Assembly: GCA_021371855.1 (NCBI GenBank)
Contig: JAJFVL010000054.1
Span: forward strand, 48,487 to 112,486
Source: Bacteroidales bacterium
GTDB lineage: Bacteria; Bacteroidota; Bacteroidia; Bacteroidales; VadinHA17
Direction: 5' to 3'
Length of the DNA stretch: 64,000 nucleotides
The notes under the pieces: model-generated
The model's input: the letters and a program-made list of their open reading frames with translations, nothing else
The model's database searches: none
What the model was told of the DNA's origin: nothing
Program-made: the position numbers and the translations under genes
Part shown: in pieces, positions 18,975-29,100 of the stretch
Layout: the number at the start of each line of letters is the position of its first letter
How positions within the stretch are numbered: position 1 is the stretch's first letter

Positions 18975-21263
18975 ATGAAAAAACATAAGAATATAATTTT
19001 CTGTTCGGTGCTTTTATCTATCATAGTTTTTCTTTCCTCATGCCGGGATAATAAGACCACTGACCACAACGTATATATTGACAACGGAAAGATCACCCTG
19101 GGTTTTGATAAATCAACCGGATCATTAACCTGTTTTAAGGATTTAGTGAACTCATATGACTGGTTCGACGGGAATATCTCTGACGGATCTCCCTGGGAAA
19201 TTGAATTTGTAAATAATAAAAATATTGAATTAATTGACATTAAAACTGCTTCAGGATTCCGGTATTCAAAACCAGACGCTTCTACTCTCATACTGAAGTG
19301 GAAAAAATTCGCAGGTGCTGAGAATAAGAATCTTGAAGTTGAAGCTAAAGTAACCCTGGACAATGAAAAGGCTTTGTCGTCATGGAAGATATCTGTCAGC
19401 AACATTAAAAACAGGCAGATAAAACAGGTCATTTTTCCAAGGATTGCCGGACTGAAAGATCCGGGGGAAGAAATTCTTGCTGTTCCTGCAGGAATGGGAC
19501 AATTACTGCAGAATCCACGAAAAGTCCTGGCTGCTGGTAATGCAAGTGTAAAAAAGTACCAATGGACTTATCCTGATTGGTTTTCACTTCAATGTCTGGC
19601 TTTATACAATCCTGAAAAATGCGGTTTTTACGCTTCATGCAACGATTCACTGGCTTATCTGAAAAGTTTCTCATTCACTCTTGATACGCTAAACAGCTTT
19701 GTTTACAAAATGCACAATCTGCCTTCCGTGGATTCAACAGTGACTTCTTATGAACCTCCCTATGCTGCAGTAATCGGCTCATTTAAAGGTGACTGGATTA
19801 CCGCTGCCGGAATTTACAGGGAATGGGGTACAGGGCAATCCTGGACAAAAGAAAGCAGACTTAAGAACAGTTATACTCCTGACTGGCTGGAGAAAACTGC
19901 ATTGTGGGTCTGGAACAGGGGAAAATCAGGAAATGTACTGGTCCCTGCAACTGAACTGAAGCAGAGACTCGGTTTGCCGGTTAGTGTCTTCTGGCACTGG
20001 TGGCATGGTTGTTCTTATGATGACGGCTTCCCCGAGTACATTCCCCCCAGAGAAGGAAAAGTTTCTTTCTTAAAAGCAATGTCTGCTGCTAATGAGAAAG
20101 GTATAAACGCTATTGTCTACATGAATCAGCGTCTCTGGGGAACTACCACAGAAAGCTGGACAAAGGAAAATGCTCTACCATATGCTGTAAAAAATTCTGA
20201 TGGTAAAATAAATACACATGTCTATAATATTTTTTCCAACAAGGGAACAGCATCAATGTGCATGGGTACACAATTCTGGAAAGATAAATATTCATCATTA
20301 TGCGACAGTGCAATAAATACATATTCAGCTAATGGCGTTTATATGGACCAGGCCTGTGCAGCCATGTCTTGCTATGACGGGAACCATGGTCATCCCATAG
20401 GTACAGGAAACTATTGGGTGGATAACTTTGGCAAACTAACCAGACAGATCCGTTCAAAAATTTCTCCCAGAAAACAAATGATGCTTGCAGGAGAGGGATG
20501 CGGAGAATCGTGGATCCCATATCTTGACGCTTTCCTTACTCTGGATGTCAGCAAGGAAAGATATGCAGGATTAGGAGGATGGGAAACAATACCATTCTTT
20601 CAGGCTGTATATCATCAATATGCAATCACTTACGGAAATTACTCGTCGTTGCTTGTCCCCCCTTATGATGAACTCTGGCCTAAAGAATATGCACCAAAAA
20701 AACCGCTGGAAATGCTTAGTAAAGATTTTAATAAACAATTCCTGATGGAACAGGCAAGATCGTTCGTTTGGGGAATGCAGCCGACAATTGCTAATTATCA
20801 AAGCTTTCTTGCATCAGAGCGGAAAGAAGAAATTAAGTTCATAATGGACCTTGCAAAAACAAGAAACCAGGGATTGCAATATTTGCTTCATGGAAAATTC
20901 TTAAAATCTCCTGATATAGCCTCTCCAAAAGAAGAGTTCGGTATTTCAAGATTATCTATTTATGCAGGTAAAACAGGGAATACCGTTACAGCTTTCCGGG
21001 GCACCTTCCCTTTGATATATTCAGGAACATGGCAGTCTGATAATAAGCAGATCGGAATTGCCATGGCAAGCATAAGTGATGATCCTTTCAATGTTAATTT
21101 CAATCTTAATTCCAGGGATTATGAGCTCCCTTCATCAGGAAAGATTTTTATCATTAATGCTGAAGGAAAACGGTTATTAGCTTCTTATTCAGGGGAGAAA
21201 ATACATATAGATTTTACACTCAAACCAAGAGATTTATGTATTGTAGAAATAACTTCAGAATGA
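18975..21263 (+). CDS. DUF6259-like glycoside hydrolase-type lipoprotein
   Basis: A GTG start is possible at 18939, but ATG at 18975 gives a proper lipoprotein signal ending in Cys23 (FLSSC). The 762-residue product has an N-terminal beta-rich domain (NGKITLGFDKSTGSLTCF) and a central TIM-barrel-like region (PVSVFWHWWHGCSYDDG, GVYMDQACAAMSCYDG, MMLAGEGCGESW) with a C-terminal beta domain. The YMDQ Asp, around residue 472 counted from 18939, sits where clan GH-D-type glycosidases place their nucleophile, which makes it a candidate catalytic residue. I recognise the overall pattern as DUF6259-like but cannot name a substrate. A bidirectional terminator at 21386 separates it from the convergent DUF1080 gene. 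Confidence 0.6.
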   Translation: MKKHKNIIFCSVLLSIIVFLSSCRDNKTTDHNVYIDNGKITLGFDKSTGSLTCFKDLVNSYDWFDGNISDGSPWEIEFVNNKNIELIDIKTASGFRYSKPDASTLILKWKKFAGAENKNLEVEAKVTLDNEKALSSWKISVSNIKNRQIKQVIFPRIAGLKDPGEEILAVPAGMGQLLQNPRKVLAAGNASVKKYQWTYPDWFSLQCLALYNPEKCGFYASCNDSLAYLKSFSFTLDTLNSFVYKMHNLPSVDSTVTSYEPPYAAVIGSFKGDWITAAGIYREWGTGQSWTKESRLKNSYTPDWLEKTALWVWNRGKSGNVLVPATELKQRLGLPVSVFWHWWHGCSYDDGFPEYIPPREGKVSFLKAMSAANEKGINAIVYMNQRLWGTTTESWTKENALPYAVKNSDGKINTHVYNIFSNKGTASMCMGTQFWKDKYSSLCDSAINTYSANGVYMDQACAAMSCYDGNHGHPIGTGNYWVDNFGKLTRQIRSKISPRKQMMLAGEGCGESWIPYLDAFLTLDVSKERYAGLGGWETIPFFQAVYHQYAITYGNYSSLLVPPYDELWPKEYAPKKPLEMLSKDFNKQFLMEQARSFVWGMQPTIANYQSFLASERKEEIKFIMDLAKTRNQGLQYLLHGKFLKSPDIASPKEEFGISRLSIYAGKTGNTVTAFRGTFPLIYSGTWQSDNKQIGIAMASISDDPFNVNFNLNSRDYELPSSGKIFIINAEGKRLLASYSGEKIHIDFTLKPRDLCIVEITSE

Positions 21264-21385
21264 CAGCAACCTCTCAAAAATCAATTCCAAAGAAGGTCCA
21301 AACTTAAAATTTGATATAATGTATATATTTTGAAGAAATAAATTCGCGTATTAAGTGGTGAATCTCTTATAAGGTATTACTTTAA

Positions 21386-21428
21386 ATGAATAAAGCGTGG
21401 TCTTTCTACCATGCTTTATTCATTTTCA
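21386..21428. terminator. bidirectional rho-independent terminator
   Basis: Fifteen-base arms (ATGAATAAAGCGTGG and CCATGCTTTATTCAT, one G-U pair) with an 8-base loop are flanked by A-rich and T-rich ends. It lies between the convergent genes at 18975 and 21472 and can serve both strands. Confidence 0.8.
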
Positions 21429-21455
21429 CCAATAAAAATATAGCTTTAAAAAACA

Positions 21456-22375
21456 GATCTTCAGTAAATCATCAGTGTATTTCAGGTGCGGTCTGTTCAG
21501 CCGACGTAACCCCTGATGGCAACTCCACTATCTTGATGTTACGGAAGTGGATCTGCCCTCCTTCCGATTCAAGGCATAAATATCCTTTCTTCTGCGATGA
21601 CTGACTTATTCCATTTACAAATTTCCCATTAACCGAAAGCTTTATCACTCCATCCACACATACAACATCGTAGGTGTTCCATTCGCCCCTGCCCTTGCAT
21701 CGGTTTTCGATTGACTTGCTTCTGGTCCCCCTCGGATTGTCTGGCAAGGTCTTTACTCCGCCTACACCAAAAAGTTCCCCATGAACATAGGCTATGGGAG
21801 GAGTAATCCCATCCCGCTTATTGAGATTGACCCAGTCAAGCTCGAGCATTTGTACCTCCACACCATTGGGAAGATTGGCCTTTTCAGGAGGTGTAGCATT
21901 GCTCCAGACAAATACTCCTGAATTTCCTCCCGGTTCAATATGTTTCCATTCAATATGAAGAATGAAATTTTCATATTGCTTTTCAGATCGCATTACTCCT
22001 ATAGGATGTCCCGAACATACAAGAATATCCTTCTGTAATGTCCATGTGTCCGGTGCTGTATTTACATTAATCCAGAGCAGGGTCTTATCTTTTTCTTTTG
22101 ATTTTGAAAAGATTTTTTGAGAATTTACTTCTTTACCAAACTTTATTACAGGACCCTGTGCGCAGGAATCCCTGGTGATACTGGTCAATACTGTTACGCT
22201 CAGTAACATGGCCCATTCTTTTTGGAATATTCGCATAATCTTCAATTATTATATTTACTAATTAATCTGAAATAAAACCTGTTTTGCCAATCTTTCTGAT
22301 TGATTATAATCGAATGAATGTCTTGCGTTTATAAAGAAAATAACAAACATAATAAAGTATGATGGTTATTGAATC
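21456..22375. repeat. segmental duplication, copy 2 (acetyltransferase mostly lost)
   Basis: This is the longer copy of the repeat at 15255-15851. It keeps the whole DUF1080 gene and spacer, then only the last 20-odd codons of the acetyltransferase (about 22308-22375). Beyond that point a short AT-rich stretch (about 22375-22407) resembles the region upstream of the intact acetyltransferase (about 16903-16938). This suggests that roughly 1 kb of coding sequence was deleted from this copy. Confidence 0.8.
21472..22245 (-). CDS. secreted DUF1080 (3-keto-disaccharide hydrolase-like) protein
   Basis: A 257-residue secreted beta-sandwich protein of the DUF1080 family (concanavalin-like fold). It has a signal peptide (about residues 10-30, ending near SCAQ) and typical family motifs: CSGHPIGVMRSEKQYENFIL, HIEWKHIEPGGNSGVFVW, GVEVQMLELDW and the closing GGQIHFRNIKIVELP. 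Characterised relatives cleave 3-keto-glycosides made by Gfo/Idh/MocA dehydrogenases. Several such dehydrogenases are encoded in the window, so that role fits but is inferred. It is the intact member of a duplicated pair (broken copy at 15271-15717) and about 42% shorter in spacing from its promoter-side genes than usual because its old upstream partner has been deleted. Confidence 0.85.
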   Translation of the reverse strand: MKIMRIFQKEWAMLLSVTVLTSITRDSCAQGPVIKFGKEVNSQKIFSKSKEKDKTLLWINVNTAPDTWTLQKDILVCSGHPIGVMRSEKQYENFILHIEWKHIEPGGNSGVFVWSNATPPEKANLPNGVEVQMLELDWVNLNKRDGITPPIAYVHGELFGVGGVKTLPDNPRGTRSKSIENRCKGRGEWNTYDVVCVDGVIKLSVNGKFVNGISQSSQKKGYLCLESEGGQIHFRNIKIVELPSGVTSAEQTAPEIH

Positions 22376-22421
22376 GGAATTAATTCCTGAGTATTTCTAT
22401 CTTTCCGTTTTGTCGGAATTA

Positions 22422-22429
22422 CAAATTTA
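22422..22429 (-). promoter_or_regulatory. possible -7 promoter box
   Basis: On the minus strand the sequence reads TAAATTTG, matching the Bacteroidota -7 consensus TAnnTTTG. No clear -33 TTTG is seen at the usual distance. It lies upstream of the acetyltransferase relic and could now drive the DUF1080 gene about 180 bases away. The rest of the 22246-22605 gap holds only the duplication relic and AT-rich sequence. Confidence 0.35.
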
Positions 22430-22605
22430 GAAAGAATCCTTTTAAAATATGTTTAAATCAGATATTTGTCTGCAAATATCTGTTAATTTATTAATAACCT
22501 GTAGATTATGTATAATTTACAATATTGAATCCATGTTAATTGTTAATTATTAATTTTAACGCGGAATAAAAACACAAGTTATATATAGTAATTAATAAAA
22601 ATGTA

Positions 22606-23994
22606 ATGAAAACCAGTCGGAAAATATTTATAAAGAATCTTATGACAGGAGCAGCAACTGTATCTGTCGGGGGTGTTATTCCCGAAATTATCATCGGAAG
22701 TGATGTATCAGGAGGAACGACAAAAAATATTCAATCATCGGGAATCACAACCTTACCTGAGAAAATTGCTGGGATGACACTCCAGGAACTTAGAGATGAT
22801 TACAAAGATCGCATTTTTAGCCAGTACCTTCCATTTTGGGATAAAGGCGGATTCGATAAGGAACTTGGAGGTTTTATGTGCGAACTTCATGATGATGGTT
22901 CAGTGCAGAATGATGAAAAATACATATGGTATCAAGGCCGGGCAATCTGGGTTTATTCTTTTTTGTACAATAACTTCGGCAGGGATAATAAATTCCTTGA
23001 CATTGCAATAAAAACCCGTGATTTCATGATAAATAACATGTATTTAGGTGATGGCATGTGGAAGGAATCAGTCAACAGGCAGGGCATGCCTGTTGAAAGC
23101 ACTGTTGCTCAGGGTACCAGCAATGATATTTACGGAGCCATGTTTTCTGCTGCCGGTCTGATTGAACTTTACAAAGCTACCGGCAACAAGGATGATCTGG
23201 AAATTGCCAAAACATCAATATGGTCATCGGTAAAAGCTTACGAAAACCCGGATTATGAAGGCGTTACTGTTGCCGGTATAAACAAGAAAGGTCTAAGGAC
23301 CCTGGGACACTCCTTCATGATAATATGGAATCTCACTAATCTTCTCAAATTTCAAAAAGATCCAAAGCTTGAAGGACTCCAGAATGAACATATTAATCAT
23401 ATCATTAACGATTTCTGGAATCCTGAATACGGGATCAACAATGAGAACCTTTTTCATGATTACAGCAGGTTGCCCGGTTATGAATCAGAAATGTATACGG
23501 GGCATTATCTTGAGACCCTGTGGATACTACTTTATGAAGCATTACGCAAAAAAGACAAACAGCTTTTCAGTACTGTCAAAAAGCGGATCCGCCGGATTAT
23601 AGAAATGGGTTGGGATTATGTCTTCGAAGGTCTGGGCACAGAAAATTATTATGTTTTCAGTTCCAATGGGAAATGTCAGGGACCTGAATATGATTTGAAG
23701 GTAATGTGGGCTCACACTGAGTTGCTTATTGCAACCATGACCGTCTTTGAATTCACAGGTGAAACATGGGCAAAGGAATGGTATGAACGGGGAAGGGAAT
23801 ATTGTCTGAAAAACATGGCAAATACCGGTAACGGTGTATGGAGACAGGCTGTTGACCGTTTCGGAAAAGATAAGAAGCGTCCTGACATAACCGTATTCAG
23901 GAAAGACAATTTCCATCAGATACGATATATGATGATGAATCTCCTTTCTATCGAACGGATAATAAACAACAATAATAAAATAAGCCAAATTTAA
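22606..23994 (+). CDS. AGE-family N-acylglucosamine 2-epimerase / mannose isomerase-like, with export leader
   Basis: A 462-residue alpha6/alpha6-barrel protein of the AGE family, which interconverts 2-epimers such as GlcNAc and ManNAc or isomerises mannose, cellobiose and related sugars. Family landmarks are IWYQGRAIWVYS (residues 107-118) and four histidines in characteristic places: His235 (LGHSFMIIW), His300 (TGHYLETLW), His370 (VMWAHTELL) and His437 (NFHQIRYMM). The N-terminus is about 50 residues longer than cytosolic AGE enzymes and resembles a Tat leader with RK instead of RR (SRKIFIKNLM, then a hydrophobic stretch). Export is thus probable but not certain. It directly precedes the second sigma factor gene. 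Confidence 0.75.
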   Translation: MKTSRKIFIKNLMTGAATVSVGGVIPEIIIGSDVSGGTTKNIQSSGITTLPEKIAGMTLQELRDDYKDRIFSQYLPFWDKGGFDKELGGFMCELHDDGSVQNDEKYIWYQGRAIWVYSFLYNNFGRDNKFLDIAIKTRDFMINNMYLGDGMWKESVNRQGMPVESTVAQGTSNDIYGAMFSAAGLIELYKATGNKDDLEIAKTSIWSSVKAYENPDYEGVTVAGINKKGLRTLGHSFMIIWNLTNLLKFQKDPKLEGLQNEHINHIINDFWNPEYGINNENLFHDYSRLPGYESEMYTGHYLETLWILLYEALRKKDKQLFSTVKKRIRRIIEMGWDYVFEGLGTENYYVFSSNGKCQGPEYDLKVMWAHTELLIATMTVFEFTGETWAKEWYERGREYCLKNMANTGNGVWRQAVDRFGKDKKRPDITVFRKDNFHQIRYMMMNLLSIERIINNNNKISQI

Positions 23995-24150
23995 TAAAAG
24001 ATGATCGAGAGTCGACTATCACTAAAATTTGTATTTTTACTACTTTTTAATCCTTATATGAGTTGTAAGTTCAAAAGGAACCAGATGTGTCAGTCTTAAC
24101 CGAACAACCTTTTTTTACCATGCAGCAGCGAAATAGACTCTCCGAAAACG

Positions 24151-24158
24151 TAAATTTG
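24151..24158 (+). promoter_or_regulatory. possible -7 promoter box of sigma gene
   Basis: TAAATTTG matches the Bacteroidota TAnnTTTG -7 box and lies 23 bases before the ATG of the sigma factor gene. The -33 element is not convincing. Confidence 0.4.
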
Positions 24159-24181
24159 CACACCTAAAGTTTAAAACCTGG

Positions 24182-24766
24182 ATGGAATATTCAAACCAAC
24201 AGCTTATACATGGAATCAGGCAGGGAGATCTTGCTTATTTTGAAACACTATACAAGAAATACTACATTTTTCTTTGTCTGATTGCTGAGAATATTGTCAG
24301 GAATCATTCTGATGCAGAAGAAATAGTATCGGATGTATTTGTCAAGCTATGGAATATCAGGGAAAATATTAACATTACTACTTCCATTAAGGCATATTTA
24401 ATAAAAGCAGTTCATAATACTTCTCTCAACTACCTTGAAAAGTCTAAAACAAGCAATAAATTAACTGACAACTTCAATGATTCAGATTTTAAATTACTGG
24501 CATGGGACAGCGATTATCCTTTAGGGCAACTGTACGAAAAGGAGATCACAGATATTCTGGAACATGGTATCAATACACTTCCGGATGCCTGCCGGCAAAT
24601 ATTCGTTCTCAGTCGTAATGAAGATATGAAGTATAAGGAAATTGCAGATAAGCTTGGGATTTCAGTAAATACTGTCAAGACGCAGATGAAGATTGCTCTT
24701 GTCCGTCTGCGCGAGAATCTTAAGGATTACATGATGGTTCTTATCATATTCATACTGGGAATTTGA
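24182..24766 (+). CDS. ECF RNA polymerase sigma factor (SusC/D-linked)
   Basis: A 194-residue ECF sigma factor, the same length as the one at 3453 but with different sequence. Region 2 (FETLYKKYYIFLCLIAENIV, then SDAEEIVSDVFVKLW) occupies about residues 18-65. Region 4 (LPDACRQIFVLSRNEDMKYK, then a helix-turn-helix EIADKLGISVNTVKTQM) occupies about 124-180. It has a hydrophobic tail (MMVLIIFILGI). It heads the second anti-sigma/SusC/SusD set and should control it. Confidence 0.93.
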   Translation: MEYSNQQLIHGIRQGDLAYFETLYKKYYIFLCLIAENIVRNHSDAEEIVSDVFVKLWNIRENINITTSIKAYLIKAVHNTSLNYLEKSKTSNKLTDNFNDSDFKLLAWDSDYPLGQLYEKEITDILEHGINTLPDACRQIFVLSRNEDMKYKEIADKLGISVNTVKTQMKIALVRLRENLKDYMMVLIIFILGI

Positions 24767-24831
24767 AAATATTTCATTCCTTCTTAACCCTGTCATAATT
24801 TTTTCCTGTCTTATATTTAGATCATAATATT

Positions 24832-25986
24832 ATGCAACCCAAAGAAAGTAAACAGCCGGCAGACAATTTAATTCCAGGTTATCTGAAAGGCGAATTATCC
24901 TCTGATGAAACAAAAGAACTTATCAGTTGGATTAAAATGAACAAAGCCAATAAGCGCGAATTTGATGAATATTGTGAAATATGGATCACAGCTAAAGCAT
25001 CCTTTAAAAATCCAAAATTTAATATTCAGGAGGGTTTTTGGAAGTTCAAACAAAATATCAGAGGCAATGAAACCTTGAATATTGGCTTAAAAAGCACCAA
25101 TTTATTTAAAACAATAACGAAGTATGCTGCAATATCTGTTATTGCAGCGTCTTTAAGCGGACTTGTGTTTTATTATTTAGGAAAAAATCAGGTTGTCAAA
25201 CCTGAGCTAAGCTATAATGAGTTAAATGTTCCTTTGGGATCGCGTGCCCAATTCTTATTGTCTGATGGAACAATTGTTACATTAAACGCAGGTAGCCGGT
25301 TAAAGTATGATAACCGGTTTGGTATAAATGACAGGGTAGTACAACTTGATGGAGAGGGATTCTTTAAAGTTGCAAAAGATAGTAAAAAGCCCTTTATGGT
25401 TAAAACTTCGTATTTGAATGTCAGGGCTTTAGGGACAACTTTTAATATAAAAGCCTATTCTGAGGATAAAACAATTGAAACAACCCTGATAGAAGGTTCC
25501 GTAAAAATAGAAGAGATAGCATCTGAAAGTAAATCTGAAGTAACAGTACTTAAACCAAATCAGAAGCTTACTTTTTTTAAGGAAGATTCAACGATGATTG
25601 ATGAAACAACTATTCCGGAGAAGAAAGCAGAGAATAGTCCACAGCCTCTGATGGTTCAGAAATCAATATCAATTCCCAGGTTAGTTACGGAGAATATCAA
25701 CGTAGATCCGGTTATATCATGGAAAGAAAACCGCTGGATATTTGAAAAGCAGAGTCTTTCGCAGATCGCAATTGAGTTGGAGCGTAAATTTGACATAGAG
25801 ATAATTTTTGAGTCGGAACGGTTAAAAACTTTCAGATTCACAGGAATTATACTTGCAGAACCTATAGAACAGGTACTTGAGGTTATAAGCATTTCAGCTC
25901 CTATTAATTTCAAACTAAAGGGCAGAGTCGTTACCTTATCAGAGAACAAAAGCTTTGAAGAACTTAGTAAGAATTTATACGAATAG
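24832..25986 (+). CDS. FecR-family anti-sigma factor
   Basis: A 384-residue inner-membrane anti-sigma factor. The cytoplasmic part (about 1-93) includes a GYLKGELSSDETKEL helix of the usual type. The membrane segment is near residues 97-116 (YAAISVIAASLSGLVFYYLG). The FecR domain (about 130-235, with GSRAQFLLSDGTIVTLNAGS and LGTTFNIKAYS) and a DUF4974-like end (about 300-370, with SLSQIAIELERKFDIEI) follow. Its partner receptor is the SusC gene 174 bases downstream, which has a matching STN domain. Confidence 0.93.
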   Translation: MQPKESKQPADNLIPGYLKGELSSDETKELISWIKMNKANKREFDEYCEIWITAKASFKNPKFNIQEGFWKFKQNIRGNETLNIGLKSTNLFKTITKYAAISVIAASLSGLVFYYLGKNQVVKPELSYNELNVPLGSRAQFLLSDGTIVTLNAGSRLKYDNRFGINDRVVQLDGEGFFKVAKDSKKPFMVKTSYLNVRALGTTFNIKAYSEDKTIETTLIEGSVKIEEIASESKSEVTVLKPNQKLTFFKEDSTMIDETTIPEKKAENSPQPLMVQKSISIPRLVTENINVDPVISWKENRWIFEKQSLSQIAIELERKFDIEIIFESERLKTFRFTGIILAEPIEQVLEVISISAPINFKLKGRVVTLSENKSFEELSKNLYE

Positions 25987-26055
25987 AAATATACATTCAC
26001 CCTAAATATTACCTAATAAAGTTTTGCCTATGATAAAATTAAGTTATTGAAAAAA

Positions 26056-26081
26056 GCGCAGGATGCTGAAACACCCCGCGC
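26056..26081 (+). terminator. hairpin with T-run between anti-sigma gene and susC
   Basis: GCGCAGGATG pairs with CACCCCGCGC around a 6-base loop, with two A-C mismatches, and is followed by CAG and six T residues. It resembles a leaky terminator and has the same location as the hairpin at 5344. Confidence 0.5.
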
Positions 26082-26160
26082 CAGTTTTTTGCAAATTATT
26101 TCCAATGTAACTTTCTTCAGGAGTACATTGGTTTGTTAAACTTAAAAACATTACAAAATT

Positions 26161-29100
26161 ATGAAAAAAAGTAAACAAAACCTTCTTCCTGTTTCTAAAT
26201 CGGGAGGGGGGAAAATTCTATTAACCATGAAACTAGCTTTTATAATCATTTTTCTGAGCGTTCTTCAAGTTAGTGCAAATGTCTACTCTCAGCGTACTGT
26301 CAATTTGAATTTTCAGAATACATCAATTCGCGAAGTGCTAAAATCAATTGAGCAACAAACCGATGTTCGGTTTTTTTTCAGCGACGACTTGCTGATTATG
26401 AATGAAAATATTGATTTAAAGGCAGATAACCAAACCGCTGTAAGCGTATTAGATAATATTTTTTCAAAATCTCCACTGACTTATAAGGTTTATGATAATA
26501 ATCTGATCGTTATTGTTCCCAGGGAACTTTCACAACAGCAAAAAATAACAGGTACTGTTACCGATGAAAAAGGTAATCCGTTACCGGGAGTAACTGTGAT
26601 AGTGAAAGGGACCACACTGGGTTCTCTTACTGATATGTCAGGTAAATACTCTATTGAAAATGCACCAAAAGATGCAACATTAGTATTTTCTTTTATCGGT
26701 ATGACAACACAAGAAATTGTATCGACCGGTAAAACGATGATTGATGTTGTGTTAAAAGAGGAAGCCATTGGACTCGATGAAGTAATTGTAATTGGTTATG
26801 GTACTCAGAAGAAAAGTGATCTGACTGGTTCCGTAACAAGGGTGACTATGGCTGACAAAGTTTCTCAGGCAAATGTGAACCTTTCTCAGGCTTTATCAGG
26901 AGCTTCGGCCGGAGTGAATATTGAAGGAAGAGGCGGTGCATCAAGCGAACCTTCTTTGTCAGTCAGAGGACAGACCTCATTATCAGCATCAGATCAACCG
27001 TTAATTGTTTTGGATGGTGTTATCTATAACGGATCAATGTCTAACATCAATATCAGTGACGTTGAAACAATAGATATCCTTAAAGATGCCAGCTCTGCAG
27101 CAGTTTATGGATCAAGATCAGCTAATGGTGTACTTCTTATAACCACAAAAAAGGGTAAATCAGAAAAACCGGTTATATCTTTTGACATGTACAAGGGCTT
27201 TCAGGATATGACAAATAATCCGATGAGAGTGATGAATGCCGATGAATTCGCAACCAGACTGGCTGACTGGGATTATCAGGAGAACCTATATACCTGGTAC
27301 AAAACAAACCCGACAAGCGCTGATCTGAGACCTGTCAGACCTGATGTTACTGACCGTAACGTTGTGGCTTCACACCTCAGAACTTACGAGGAAAAGCAGA
27401 ATTACCTGGCTGGAAATGAAATTGACTGGGTTGATGAAGTTTTACGGGTAGCCCCGATGCAAAATTACAACCTGAGTCTCCAGGGAGGTACTGACAAATT
27501 ATCTTATTTCATGTCAGCTTCATATTCTGACATTAATGGAATCCAGCTGAATGACGAATTTAAAAGAACCACCGTTCGTAGTAATCTGGAAAGTGTAGTT
27601 AACAACTGGCTTACACTTGGATTAAACGCAGCATATACATACCGCGATAATTCAGGACTTGCCGCCGATCTTGCCAGTGCAAGGATTGCCAGTCCATTGG
27701 TAAATAATTACATTGGTACTGAAAATTATGACATATACCTCGGAGGAGAATTATTTCAACCATATCCTCTTTCTAATTTATTTGTTGATAATTCTGATAC
27801 CAGTAATGAACTGTATGCCGTAGGTAGTGCAAAAATAACTGTACCGTGGGTTAAAGGTTTAAAATATGAACTTAATTATTCCCAGACATACAACCAGGCT
27901 GATAATAACACTTACTATGATAGCAATACACCGGGAGGCGTTAACAATAAAGGATATGCAGTCAAGGCTCCTTCTACAAGAAGAAACTGGATTGTTAATA
28001 ATATAGTTTCTTACAACCGGACTTTTGGTGATCATCAGGTGAATGCCACTTTGCTTTTCAGCCGGGAAAGTCTCACCGGAGGGTCATCTACTCTGACTGC
28101 ATCAGGATTTGATAATGAAATACTTGGTTATAATAATATGGGACTCGGTACTATTACTTCTGTTGCATCACATGCTTTTGAAGAAAATAGCCTTTCATAT
28201 ATGGGTCGTATAAATTATTCATTTAAATCACGTTATATGTTTACCGGTACCGTACGTAAAGACGGTTTCTCCGGATTTGGAGCAGGCAATAAATGGGCAA
28301 CATTCCCTTCAGCTTCTCTGGCCTGGGTGATTTCAAATGAAGAATTTTTTAAAGATCTGGGAATATATTTGAAAGCCAGAACATCTTACGGTAAAAACGG
28401 AAACCAGGGAATCGGACGTTACTCAAGTCTTTCTACAATGGGTACCACATATTATGTCTATGGTTCAACACCCGCTTCTGCTCTTTATCCAGGTTCCCTG
28501 GCTAACTCAAATCTGAGCTGGGAAACTACAACATCGTTCAATGTTGGGGCAGACTTCGGTTTTATGAAGAACAGAATTACAGGATCTATTGATCTGTATA
28601 CCGCTAAAACCACTGATGTTCTTGTTAAGAGGCAGCTTCCTCCTGCTTCCGGATATGCAAGCGTTTGGGCAAATATGGGAGGAGTTGACAATAAAGGTAT
28701 CGAGTTTGAATTAAAATCTATCAATTTCGATGGTCTCTTTAAATGGACAACCGGTTTAATGTTCTCCATGAACAGAGATAAAATTACTAAGCTGTTTGGT
28801 GGTGAAAATGATAAAGATGTTGGTAACGGATGGTTTGTTGGCGAACCAATAAGTGCAAAATACGACTATCAGATGGCAGGTGGAGTCTGGCAGGAGTCTG
28901 ATCTGTTCAGTGGTAATATAATGAGTGGTTGGTATCCGGGTCAGTTCAAATATGTTGATCAGAATGGTGATGGAGCAATTGATCCTACTAATGACAGAAC
29001 AATCGTAGGATACGGTTCTCCAAGCTACCGGTTCAGTATAAATAACACCTTCTCATACAGGAATTTCACTTTCTCATTCTTTATTAACTCAATACAGGGA

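Noticed and set aside
23542..23988. Long minus-strand frame inside the AGE epimerase gene
   Set aside because: It is the antisense shadow of a well-supported gene and carries no family motif.
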